Of a stretch of 13,088 nt of DNA, positions 1-6,053 are shown one piece after another. Position 1 is the stretch's first letter, and the number at the start of each line of letters is the position of its first letter. The translations under genes were made by a program, and so were the position numbers. The notes beneath the pieces are model-generated. The model made no database searches and was not told the origin of the DNA. It saw only the letters and a list, made by a program, of their open reading frames with translations. Source of the DNA: Alphaproteobacteria bacterium (GTDB lineage: Bacteria > Pseudomonadota > Alphaproteobacteria > Rickettsiales > RI-342); the NCBI GenBank assembly GCA_020851915.1, contig JADZBT010000177.1, positions 1 through 13,088 of the forward strand. The letters are read 5' to 3'.

Positions 1-1
1 C

Positions 2-1729
2 CTCTATGTCGGCAAGGCGAAGAACCTGAAGAAGCGCGTGACCTCCTATGTGCGCGCACAGGGGTTGTCGGCGCGCATCCTGCTCATGGTATCGCAGGTG
101 GCATCCCTTGAGGTCACCGAAACCAAAAGCGAGGCCGAGGCGCTGCTGCTCGAAGCCAACCTCATCAAGCAGCTCAGCCCCCGCTATAACATCCTGCTGC
201 GTGACGACAAGAGCTTCCCTTATATATTCATCGACACCGGCCATGATTTTCCGCGTATCTCCAAGCATCGCGGCGCGCAGAAATCCGCAGGGCATTATTT
301 CGGCCCCTTCGCCTCGGCGGGCGCGGTCAACACCACCATCGACCTATTGCAGCGCGCCTTCCTGCTGCGGCCCTGCGCCGACAGCTATTTCGCCGGGCGC
401 ACGCGCGCCTGCCTCGAATACCAGATCAAACGCTGTTCCGCCCCGTGCGTTGGGCATATCACAAAAGAGGATTATGCAGCGCGGCTGGAGGAAGCACGGG
501 TCTTCCTCTCCGGCAAGAGCCGCGAGATACAGGCGCAGCTCCTCGCCGAGATGGACAAGGCAAGCGCGGCGGAGGATTACGAGCGCGCCGCCTCGTTCCG
601 TGACCGCGCGCGGGCGCTCACGCGCATCCAGCAGGAGCAGCGCATTCATGCGGCGGGGCTGATGGATGCCGACATCGTAGCACTTGAGCGCGCCGGAACC
701 ATCTGTTGCGTGCAGGTGTTCTTCTTCCGTGGCGGGCAGAATTTCGGCAACCGCGCGCATTTCCTGCGCGTGGAGGACGGCGCGCCGGAGGGCGGATTGC
801 TCGACAGTTTCCTCACCCAGTTCTACACGCGCCACCCTGCGCCCGCGCTGATACTCACCAGCCACGATTCGCCGGAACGCGCACTGGTCGCCGAGGCCCT
901 GTCCATCAAGGAGGGGCGCAAGGTCGAGATCTCCACGCCGCAGCGCGGGCCCAAGCAGGAAGTCGTGGCAATGGCGCTCCGCAACGCACACGAGGCGCTC
1001 ATCCGGCGGCAGGCGGAATCGGCGGGCACGCAGGAGGCGCTGGCCGCCGTCGCCACGCTGTTCGCGCTCCCCGCTCCGCCCGCGCGCATCGAGATCTACG
1101 ACAACAGCCACATCTCCGGCACGCATGCCGTGGGTGCGATGGTGGTGGCGGGCGCGGAAGGGTTCGAGAAAAAATCCTACCGCAAGTTCAACATCTCAAA
1201 GGACACCCTCCCCGGCGACGATTACGGCATGATGCGCGAGGTGATGCGGCGGCGTTTCCGTTCCGGCAACGACGCGTCCACTCCCCTGCCGGGCCTGCTG
1301 TTGATCGACGGCGGCGCGGGGCAGTTGCATGCGGTGGAAGAGGTGTTCTCGGAACTGGGCGTCACCGGCATCCCATTGGTCGCCATCGCTAAGGGCCCGG
1401 ATCGCAACGCAGGCCGTGAGCAATTCTTCCTGCCGGGGAAAAGCCCCTTCACCCTGCCGCCCGGAGATATGGCCCTGCTCTATCTCCAGCGCCTGCGGAA
1501 CGAGGCGCATCGCTTCGCCATATCCTCCCACCGCGCGCGGCGCGAGAAGGCCATCCACGAATCGCCCCTCGACGGCGTGCCCGGCATCGGTGCGGCGCGC
1601 AAAAAAGCGTTGCTGCGCCATTTCGGTTCAGGAAAAGCCGTGCGCGACGCCTCCATCGCCGAGCTGGAAGCAGTCGAAGGCATCAGCCACGCGCTGGCCG
1701 AGCAGATCTACGGGTATTTCCGTGGGTGA
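2..1729 (+). CDS. uvrC: UvrABC system protein C (excinuclease subunit), 5' end outside window
   Basis: UvrC makes both incisions around a UvrAB-marked DNA lesion in nucleotide excision repair in the cytoplasm. The reading frame is open from the left edge: it starts with LYVGKAKNLKKR, the YIG half of the GIY-YIG nuclease domain (3' incision), so roughly the first 25-40 residues are missing and the GTG at 38 is internal. After it come four cysteines spaced 12, 8 and 4 residues apart (RPC, ACLEYQIKRC, SAPC; about 374-448), matching the UvrC iron-sulfur cluster pattern. A UVR motif for UvrB contact follows (about 545-625). The RNase H-like nuclease has Asp in YDNSHISGT (1100), Asp in LLIDGGAGQ (1307) and His in NEAHRF (1508), the expected DDH triad. 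Tandem helix-hairpin-helix motifs (VPGIGAARKKALL, VEGISHALAEQI) close the protein. The 575 visible residues fit a full length near 610. No key residue is missing in the visible part. Confidence 0.97.
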   Translation, partial: LYVGKAKNLKKRVTSYVRAQGLSARILLMVSQVASLEVTETKSEAEALLLEANLIKQLSPRYNILLRDDKSFPYIFIDTGHDFPRISKHRGAQKSAGHYFGPFASAGAVNTTIDLLQRAFLLRPCADSYFAGRTRACLEYQIKRCSAPCVGHITKEDYAARLEEARVFLSGKSREIQAQLLAEMDKASAAEDYERAASFRDRARALTRIQQEQRIHAAGLMDADIVALERAGTICCVQVFFFRGGQNFGNRAHFLRVEDGAPEGGLLDSFLTQFYTRHPAPALILTSHDSPERALVAEALSIKEGRKVEISTPQRGPKQEVVAMALRNAHEALIRRQAESAGTQEALAAVATLFALPAPPARIEIYDNSHISGTHAVGAMVVAGAEGFEKKSYRKFNISKDTLPGDDYGMMREVMRRRFRSGNDASTPLPGLLLIDGGAGQLHAVEEVFSELGVTGIPLVAIAKGPDRNAGREQFFLPGKSPFTLPPGDMALLYLQRLRNEAHRFAISSHRARREKAIHESPLDGVPGIGAARKKALLRHFGSGKAVRDASIAELEAVEGISHALAEQIYGYFRG

Positions 1730-1738
1730 AATACTATC

Positions 1739-1810
1739 GTCATCCTGCGCGAAAGCGCAGGATCTCAGGTCGCATATTGATAGAGATCCTGCGCTTTCGC
1801 GCAGGATGAC
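1739..1810. repeat. 28-bp perfect inverted repeat (REP-like element) after uvrC
   Basis: The arms 1739-1766 and 1783-1810 are perfect reverse complements over 28 bp, with a 16-bp loop. Each arm is itself a hairpin: TCCTGCGC, a GAAA loop, then GCGCAGGA (1743-1762), and its mirror at 1787-1806. The element begins 10 bp after the uvrC stop and ends about 35 bp before the pgsA promoter. There is no T-run on either side, so it is not a classical intrinsic terminator, although a transcript would fold strongly. The form is that of a dispersed intergenic palindrome of the REP type (family resemblance recalled, not searched). Confidence 0.85.
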
Positions 1811-1845
1811 AGAATGGGGGGCGGGCCGCACAACCCACTAACCAG

Positions 1846-1880
1846 ATGACACCGACCAGAAAATCCCTTATATTACAACA
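1846..1880 (+). promoter_or_regulatory. Predicted sigma70-type promoter of pgsA
   Basis: ATGACA (1846-1851, five of six bases of TTGACA) is followed by a 17-bp spacer and TATATT (1869-1874, five of six of TATAAT). Transcription would start about 6-8 bases after the -10 box, at 1880-1882, which is the A of the pgsA ATG. No Shine-Dalgarno sequence precedes that ATG, which fits a leaderless mRNA. Predicted from sequence only. Confidence 0.55.
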
Positions 1881-2429
1881 ATGATAAAACAGCTCCCCAA
1901 CATCCTCACCGGCTCGCGCATCGTGGTTATCCCGCTGTTCGTGGGGGCGTTCTATCTGGGCGGGACATGGTCTTACTGGCTGACGTCCAGCCTGTTCGCC
2001 TATGCGAGCCTGACGGATTTCTTCGACGGACATCTGGCGCGCGCGCTGAAGGCGCAGACCAAGCTCGGGCGCGTCCTCGAGCCCATCGCCGACAAGCTGC
2101 TGGTGGCGGCCGCCATCCTGATGCTGGTGCATTTCGACCGCATCGACGGCATCGATACGCTGGCCGCGCTCGCTATCCTCTGCCGCGAGATACTGGTATC
2201 GGGCCTGCGCGAATTTCTGGCCGAGGTCAATGTCAGCGTGCCGGTAAGCAGCCTTGCCAAATTCAAGACCGCCGCGCAGATGTTCGCGCTATGGTTCCTG
2301 CTGCTTGCCCCCGCGCTACCCTCCTGGCTGCACCTGTTCGAGTTCGGGCAGATATTGCTATGGATCGCGGCGATACTCACCCTGCTCACCGGCTACGCCT
2401 ACCTGCGTACCGGGCTGAAGCATATGTGA
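1881..2429 (+). CDS. pgsA: CDP-diacylglycerol--glycerol-3-phosphate 3-phosphatidyltransferase
   Basis: This inner-membrane enzyme joins CDP-diacylglycerol and glycerol-3-phosphate to give phosphatidylglycerophosphate, the committed step to phosphatidylglycerol and cardiolipin. The protein is 182 aa, the usual family length, and largely hydrophobic with several membrane segments. The N-terminal MIKQLPNILTGSRIVVIPLF is typical of PgsA. The CDP-alcohol phosphatidyltransferase signature lies at residues 46-71: D46, D49-G50, A53-R54, G63, then E67 and D71. The family has aspartate at position 67, so the third acidic residue is Glu here (codon 2079-2081). The ATG at 1881 has no Shine-Dalgarno sequence but sits where transcription should start from a good -35/-10 pair. 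Following uvrC is a common order. The other CDP-alcohol transferases (PssA, cardiolipin synthase type) fit the N-terminus and length less well. Confidence 0.92.
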   Translation: MIKQLPNILTGSRIVVIPLFVGAFYLGGTWSYWLTSSLFAYASLTDFFDGHLARALKAQTKLGRVLEPIADKLLVAAAILMLVHFDRIDGIDTLAALAILCREILVSGLREFLAEVNVSVPVSSLAKFKTAAQMFALWFLLLAPALPSWLHLFEFGQILLWIAAILTLLTGYAYLRTGLKHM

Positions 2430-2434
2430 CGTCG

Positions 2435-2797
2435 CTATACCTGCCGCCCAGCGGGCGGGAGCTGGTCGATACCGCACGCCGTGGCAATGGTTCGGGTCAG
2501 CACCACCGAGAGTTCCGCCGCATAGGGAAACCCTAATCTATGCAGGCCGTCCGACAGGTCGGCGTAGTGCACCGCGATGAAATTATCCTCGATGATCGTG
2601 AGAGGCATCCGGGTCGCCACGAACCTGTCCCCTGCCGCCAGATGGACATCAAGCTTCTCGACCAGCGCCGCAAGCTTCTCCAGCCCGTCGGCGGCGTTCA
2701 CGATCATGGTGCTGGACGCGCCCTGTTTCTCGTTCACCTGCCGTGCGATATTCCGCAGGCGCTCCGCGAGGAACTGACTTTCTTCGGACATGGGCAT
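2435..2797 (-). CDS. Small protein of unknown function, paralogue 3 of 3 behind the CZB receptor
   Basis: I do not recognise this 120-aa protein. It has no signal peptide or membrane segment and looks mainly alpha-helical. It resembles its two upstream neighbours: an N-terminal helix (LAERLRNIARQVNEKQG), a leucine-rich helix at residues 38-51 (GLEKLAALVEKLDV), and a C-terminal helix at 100-110 (LTRTIATACGI) followed by a proline-containing tail. The start is 7 bases after the stop of the preceding gene, with no clear Shine-Dalgarno sequence, so it is probably translated by coupling. ATG at 2791 (MSEESQ) is an equally possible start. It is the last gene of the minus-strand block and ends 5 bp from the convergent pgsA stop. 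Function is unknown; context suggests a link to the receptor (inference). Confidence 0.8.
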   Translation of the reverse strand: MPMSEESQFLAERLRNIARQVNEKQGASSTMIVNAADGLEKLAALVEKLDVHLAAGDRFVATRMPLTIIEDNFIAVHYADLSDGLHRLGFPYAAELSVVLTRTIATACGIDQLPPAGRQV

Positions 2798-2804
2798 CAG
2801 GGCA

Positions 2805-3164
2805 TCACAATGCGCGCTGCGCGGGAAGGCTCACATCCCATGCGGTGGCGATGGCGCGGGTGAGGTTTTCCACCAGCTTCGCCTCTTCGACGAGGTCGAT
2901 GGCCCTCAGCCCTTCGGCCACCGGAAGGGCCCTGTGGCCAATGAACGCCTGCGCGCCCAGCCCCGGGCGATGGTGGCCGGGAATCGAGAATTTCCCAGCT
3001 TCACCTTCCGTGATGTCCATGCCGGTTACCATCACGGCCAACTGATCCAGTCCCTCTTTGAGGGGCGTAATAACCGTGGCGGGCATTGAATCGCTCTTCG
3101 CCATGACCAGACCCTTTATGTGCACCAGCTTTGCGGCAAGTTCATTATCTCCGACGAATGGCAT
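2805..3164 (-). CDS. Small protein of unknown function, paralogue 2 of 3 behind the CZB receptor
   Basis: Unrecognised 119-aa soluble protein. The start is well supported: GGGAGG (complement of 3169-3174) lies 4 bases before the ATG. It matches its neighbours at the same places: an N-terminal helix (LAAKLVHIKGLVMAKSD), GLDQLAVMVTGMDI at residues 38-51 exactly where both neighbours have a similar helix, and LTRAIATAWDV at 101-111. The middle part (residues 60-85, histidine- and glycine-rich: IPGHHRPGLG) is unlike the other two and may carry the specificity. It lies 53 bp downstream of paralogue 1 and 7 bp upstream of paralogue 3, so the three form a tandem array, most simply from duplication. 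Confidence 0.82.
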   Translation of the reverse strand: MPFVGDNELAAKLVHIKGLVMAKSDSMPATVITPLKEGLDQLAVMVTGMDITEGEAGKFSIPGHHRPGLGAQAFIGHRALPVAEGLRAIDLVEEAKLVENLTRAIATAWDVSLPAQRAL

Positions 3165-3217
3165 CGTACCTCCCTTGTATAGACACGTTTTCCCCTACAG
3201 TCCCTTCCGCTCGCAAA

Positions 3218-3598
3218 TCACTCCCGCCATTGCACCCCCGGGCCCGGGCGGTGGATATTGAGGGCTTGCGCGATAGCGCCCGTGAACTCGCGGATGAAGG
3301 CGGCGTCATCCCGGAACCCCATCTCCTCCAGCCCTTCCACGATACGAATATACCCCTTGGAAACCAGCACTTCCAGCCGGTAGGGCAATCGCCGGTCGGA
3401 CACCTGATACGCACCTTCCTGCGTCGGGTGCATCCGGATGCCCGTATAGTCCGCCAGATCGACCAGAAGCTCCAGCTGCCGGAAGAGCTCCTGCCCACGC
3501 TCCTCGGGTATATGCCCCCACCCGACCTGCTCTTCAATGTCCTCGGAGAGAATGCGAAGGCGCTGGAAAATAATATCCGCTCCTTCATCTCTCGGCAC
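3218..3598 (-). CDS. Small protein of unknown function, paralogue 1 of 3 behind the CZB receptor
   Basis: Unrecognised 126-aa soluble protein, charged and probably helical. It starts with GTG 9 bp after the receptor's stop codon, with AGGA 8 bases upstream; there is no ATG in frame nearby. Residues 38-51 (LFRQLELLVDLADY) and 105-115 (FTGAIAQALNI) line up with the same positions in the two downstream neighbours, and EGLEEMGF (88-95) corresponds to DGLHRLGF in paralogue 3. It is the most diverged of the three. It lies in the same reading frame as the receptor, separated only by the receptor's TAG and three sense codons. Co-transcription with the receptor is very likely. An overlapping frame starting with ATG at 3588 lacks any family match and is rejected. 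Confidence 0.8.
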   Translation of the reverse strand: MPRDEGADIIFQRLRILSEDIEEQVGWGHIPEERGQELFRQLELLVDLADYTGIRMHPTQEGAYQVSDRRLPYRLEVLVSKGYIRIVEGLEEMGFRDDAAFIREFTGAIAQALNIHRPGPGVQWRE

Positions 3599-3607
3599 GG
3601 ATGCGTC

Positions 3608-4966
3608 CTATTCCTGCGGCGTTTCCAGAGCCGCAAGCATCCGCAGGACGTCCTTCGACGCCGCTTCCACCCTGTCGATCTCCGCCAGCGCCTGATCCAG
3701 TTTTCCGTCGTTGAAATAGCGCACTGCCTGAATTCCATGTTCATGTACCAGCTTATGCGGGCCGACAAGCTGCTGGAACACGGGATTGTGTTTGTATCTG
3801 GGGTCCTCGACCGTGTCGTACCATTTGCCCAGACGGCAGGTATGGTGGTTGGAAAGCTCTTCCGCCTTCAGTCCCTCGCGCCCCACGATCATGTTGGCGA
3901 GGCGCTTTTTCCACAACACGTGATCGGATTGTGCGAGCTTTACAACCTTGTCCGGCACGTTCAGCTCCGCGAGCTTCGCTATCTGGGCGCTGATAAGCTT
4001 CTCCACCGCGTCCATGGCATTTACGATTTTCTCGATCCCTTCCACGCTCTGGCCGCTGTTCGTGGCGATCATCAGGATGCCCTTGGTCACTTCCTGCGAT
4101 GCCTGCCCCTGTTCCGACAGCGTGCTGGATATATTCGCCGTGTTGCGCGTCACCTCATCGATTCGCTGATGGATTTCCTCCATCTGCCGCCCCACCTCAT
4201 GGATCGCGCCCTGCCCTTCTTCGACCGCGCCTGCGCTCGCGTGCATGGAGTGGCGCACGGTCTGCACCTCTTCCTGTAACTGCAGGATAATGGCATTAAT
4301 CTCGTCCGTGGAGTTTTTGGTCTGCGTCGCCAGATTCTTCACCTCGCCCGCGACAACGGCGAACCCCTTGCCCGCCTCTCCTGCGCGCGCGGCCTCGATC
4401 GTGGCGTTCAGCGCCAGCAGATTGGTCTGATCCGCGATCTTTTTGATGTTGCCGGAGATCTTTCCTATGCGCTCCGAGAACTGGGCAAGCGTATCTACTT
4501 TCTGCACCGTGTCCTGCACGGATACCGTGATGCGATTCATCGTGTCCACCGCCTTCGACGACGCGGCGGATCCGGCATTCACCGCCGCTTCGGCATCCTG
4601 CGCCTGCCGCGAGATATTCGCACCGAAGCTGCCTATGGACTGAACCGTGACCACCATTTCTTCTGCGGCGGCAGCAATCGTCTGCACCTGATGATCCACC
4701 TTTCTCAGGTTGGAAAGCATCTGGGCGGAGAAGATCGCCGTTTCGTTTGCCTGAATGGAGAGGTTCACGACGCGGCTCATCTCTGCCTGCGCGCTGGCGG
4801 CCAATTTCTGGGTCACTCTGCGGAGCGCCTCGGGAAGCTTCCCTGCGCCTTGCGGTACTACAGTGTAATTTCCTTCCGCGATCGCATTCAGGCATTGTAT
4901 CAGGTCGTTATCGCGCACGGACACGTCATCGACCGCTTGTCCACTGAGAGATACCTTCTCCATCAT
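3608..4966 (-). CDS. Soluble methyl-accepting chemotaxis protein with C-terminal CZB zinc-binding domain
   Basis: Chemoreceptors of this class signal through CheW/CheA to the flagellar motor. There is no transmembrane segment, so this one is cytoplasmic. Numbered from the ATG at 4966 (452 aa): residues 1-60 are a short lead-in with a HAMP-like stretch; about 85-330 form the coiled-coil signalling domain, with the nearly invariant hairpin tip IADQTNLLALNATIEAARAG, then GFAVVAGEV, at 177-209. The C-terminus (about 345-420) is a CZB domain: H349 in DHVLWKK, C377 in CRLGKWY, and H404/H408 in PHKLVH, the three-His/one-Cys zinc site of this family. In TlpD of Helicobacter this type of domain responds to oxidants such as hypochlorous acid (known for the family; not shown here). 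A GTG at 4978 would add four residues; the ATG is preferred because GGGA lies just upstream. It follows ilvE closely and leads three small paralogous genes. No che gene lies in the window. Confidence 0.93.
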   Translation of the reverse strand: MMEKVSLSGQAVDDVSVRDNDLIQCLNAIAEGNYTVVPQGAGKLPEALRRVTQKLAASAQAEMSRVVNLSIQANETAIFSAQMLSNLRKVDHQVQTIAAAAEEMVVTVQSIGSFGANISRQAQDAEAAVNAGSAASSKAVDTMNRITVSVQDTVQKVDTLAQFSERIGKISGNIKKIADQTNLLALNATIEAARAGEAGKGFAVVAGEVKNLATQTKNSTDEINAIILQLQEEVQTVRHSMHASAGAVEEGQGAIHEVGRQMEEIHQRIDEVTRNTANISSTLSEQGQASQEVTKGILMIATNSGQSVEGIEKIVNAMDAVEKLISAQIAKLAELNVPDKVVKLAQSDHVLWKKRLANMIVGREGLKAEELSNHHTCRLGKWYDTVEDPRYKHNPVFQQLVGPHKLVHEHGIQAVRYFNDGKLDQALAEIDRVEAASKDVLRMLAALETPQE

Positions 4967-4993
4967 CGCATCCCGCACAGATTATTGTTGTGT

Positions 4994-5905
4994 CTATCCC
5001 GCCGCTTTTTTCAGCGTCTCCGGCGATGTGCCGCGCACCAGCGCGGCATAGTCATCCATAAGGCCCAGCGCCACCGGGCCGATGGTGAAGGTATAGTTTT
5101 CCACCGCCGCGACGGGAGTCACTTCCGCCGCCGTGCCGGTGAGGAAGGCTTCCTTCGCATCGGCCATCTCTTCCGGTGTGATGTGGCGTTCGACCACCGT
5201 GTACCCGCGCGCTTTCGCCAGCTCGATCACCGTGCGGCGCGTGATGCCGTCGAGGAAGCAATCCGGTTTCGGCGTATGGATCTCACCGTTCTTCATCACG
5301 AAAAAGATATTGGCCCCGGTCGCTTCGGCGACATAGCCGCGCCAGTCGAGCATCATCGCGTCCTGAAAACCCGCGCGCTCCGCCGCATGCTTGCTGAGCG
5401 TGCAGATCATATAGAGCCCTGCCGCCTTGCTGGCGGTGGGTTCGGTCTCCGGCGAGGGGCGCTTCCATTTCGAGATGGCGAGGCGCACGCCTTCCTTGCG
5501 GATGTCGTGCTTGCCGAACATCGCCGGCCAGTCCCAGGTGGCGATGACCGTGTGGGTCTTGTTATTCTGCGCGGAGATCGCCATCATCTCGCTGCCGCGC
5601 CATGCGACGGGGCGGATATAGCCGTCGACGATATGCTGTTCCTTCAGCACCGCTTCGGTCGCCTTGCAGAGCTCGTCCACACTGTAGGGGATCTCGAAAT
5701 CGAGCATCTGCGCCGACGCCTTGAAGCGCTCCATATGTTCGCGCAGCTTGAAGGCCTTGCCGCCATAGGCGCGGATGCCCTCGAACACGCTGCTTGCGTA
5801 ATGCAGCCCGTGGCAGAGCACATGCGTTTTCGCATCGCGCCAGGGAACCATTTTTCCGTTGAACCAGATGACGCCGTCGCGGTCATCGAAGGGGAGTATA
5901 GCCAT
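4994..5905 (-). CDS. ilvE: Branched-chain amino acid aminotransferase
   Basis: This PLP enzyme (fold type IV, class IV aminotransferase) swaps the amino group between glutamate and the 2-oxo acids of valine, leucine and isoleucine in the cytoplasm. The protein is 303 aa, normal for the family. Visible marks are HGLHYASSVFEGIRAY (32-47), the probable PLP lysine K160 in PTASKAAGLYM, E194 in EATGANIFFV, and the cofactor-phosphate loop FLTGTAAEVTPV (254-265). The ATG is supported by AAAGG 7 bases upstream. D-amino acid aminotransferase and 4-amino-4-deoxychorismate lyase share the fold but fit the length and EATGANIF motif less well. The next gene downstream, the receptor, starts about 27 bp after the stop, so the two may share a transcript although their roles are unrelated. 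The upstream region contains a repeat hairpin and a weak promoter candidate. Confidence 0.94.
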   Translation of the reverse strand: MAILPFDDRDGVIWFNGKMVPWRDAKTHVLCHGLHYASSVFEGIRAYGGKAFKLREHMERFKASAQMLDFEIPYSVDELCKATEAVLKEQHIVDGYIRPVAWRGSEMMAISAQNNKTHTVIATWDWPAMFGKHDIRKEGVRLAISKWKRPSPETEPTASKAAGLYMICTLSKHAAERAGFQDAMMLDWRGYVAEATGANIFFVMKNGEIHTPKPDCFLDGITRRTVIELAKARGYTVVERHITPEEMADAKEAFLTGTAAEVTPVAAVENYTFTIGPVALGLMDDYAALVRGTSPETLKKAAG

Positions 5906-5934
5906 AAGTTAACCTTTCTTTCTCGGCCTTCCGG

Positions 5935-5961
5935 GGTATCACCAACATGGCGGAGAGTCAA
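5935..5961 (-). promoter_or_regulatory. Weak candidate promoter for ilvE
   Basis: On the minus strand TTGACT (5961-5956) is followed after 15 bp by GATACC (5940-5935), about 30 bp before the ilvE ATG. The -35 box is good; the -10 box and spacing are poor. TTGACT overlaps a GAGTC (GANTC) site at 5955-5959. Transcription might instead come through from priA. Confidence 0.25.
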
Positions 5962-5976
5962 GGGTTGCGGTGGTTA

Positions 5977-6046
5977 GAGTTCAGAGTCCAGAGTCCAGAG
6001 TTCAGTGAAGTATATATCTTCTTACTGGACTCTGGACTCTGGACTC
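5977..6046. repeat. Heptamer-repeat hairpin (4+3 units of GAGTCCA) between priA and ilvE
   Basis: Four 7-bp units read GAGTTCA, GAGTCCA, GAGTCCA, GAGTTCA (5977-6004). After a 21-bp centre come three units in the opposite orientation, TGGACTC (6026-6046). Positions 5984-6005 and 6025-6046 pair over 22 bp with a single difference, which would be a G-U pair in RNA. The loop holds a further GAAG/CTTC pair. Five units contain GANTC. The element starts 7 bp after the priA stop. It has no T-run, so it is not a standard terminator, but it could protect the priA mRNA end. The left edge GTGGTTAGAGT (5970-5980) recurs at one end of the element inside priA. Confidence 0.85.
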
Positions 6047-6053
6047 CGGCCCC

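Noticed and set aside
344..1126. Minus-strand open frame opposite uvrC
   Set aside because: Shadow of the strongly conserved uvrC frame.
2444..2458. CCGCCC-AGC-GGGCGG stem near the ends of pgsA and paralogue 3 as a bidirectional terminator
   Set aside because: Short stem, 3-base loop, no T-run on either side, and it lies within the coding end of paralogue 3.
3131..4279. Long plus-strand open frame (382 codons) opposite the chemoreceptor
   Set aside because: It is antisense to a receptor with textbook motifs and its translation has no recognisable domain. High G+C makes such shadow frames common.
4691..5977. Long plus-strand open frame (428 codons) opposite ilvE
   Set aside because: The translation is arginine-, histidine- and aspartate-rich without motifs, while the minus strand encodes a complete aminotransferase.
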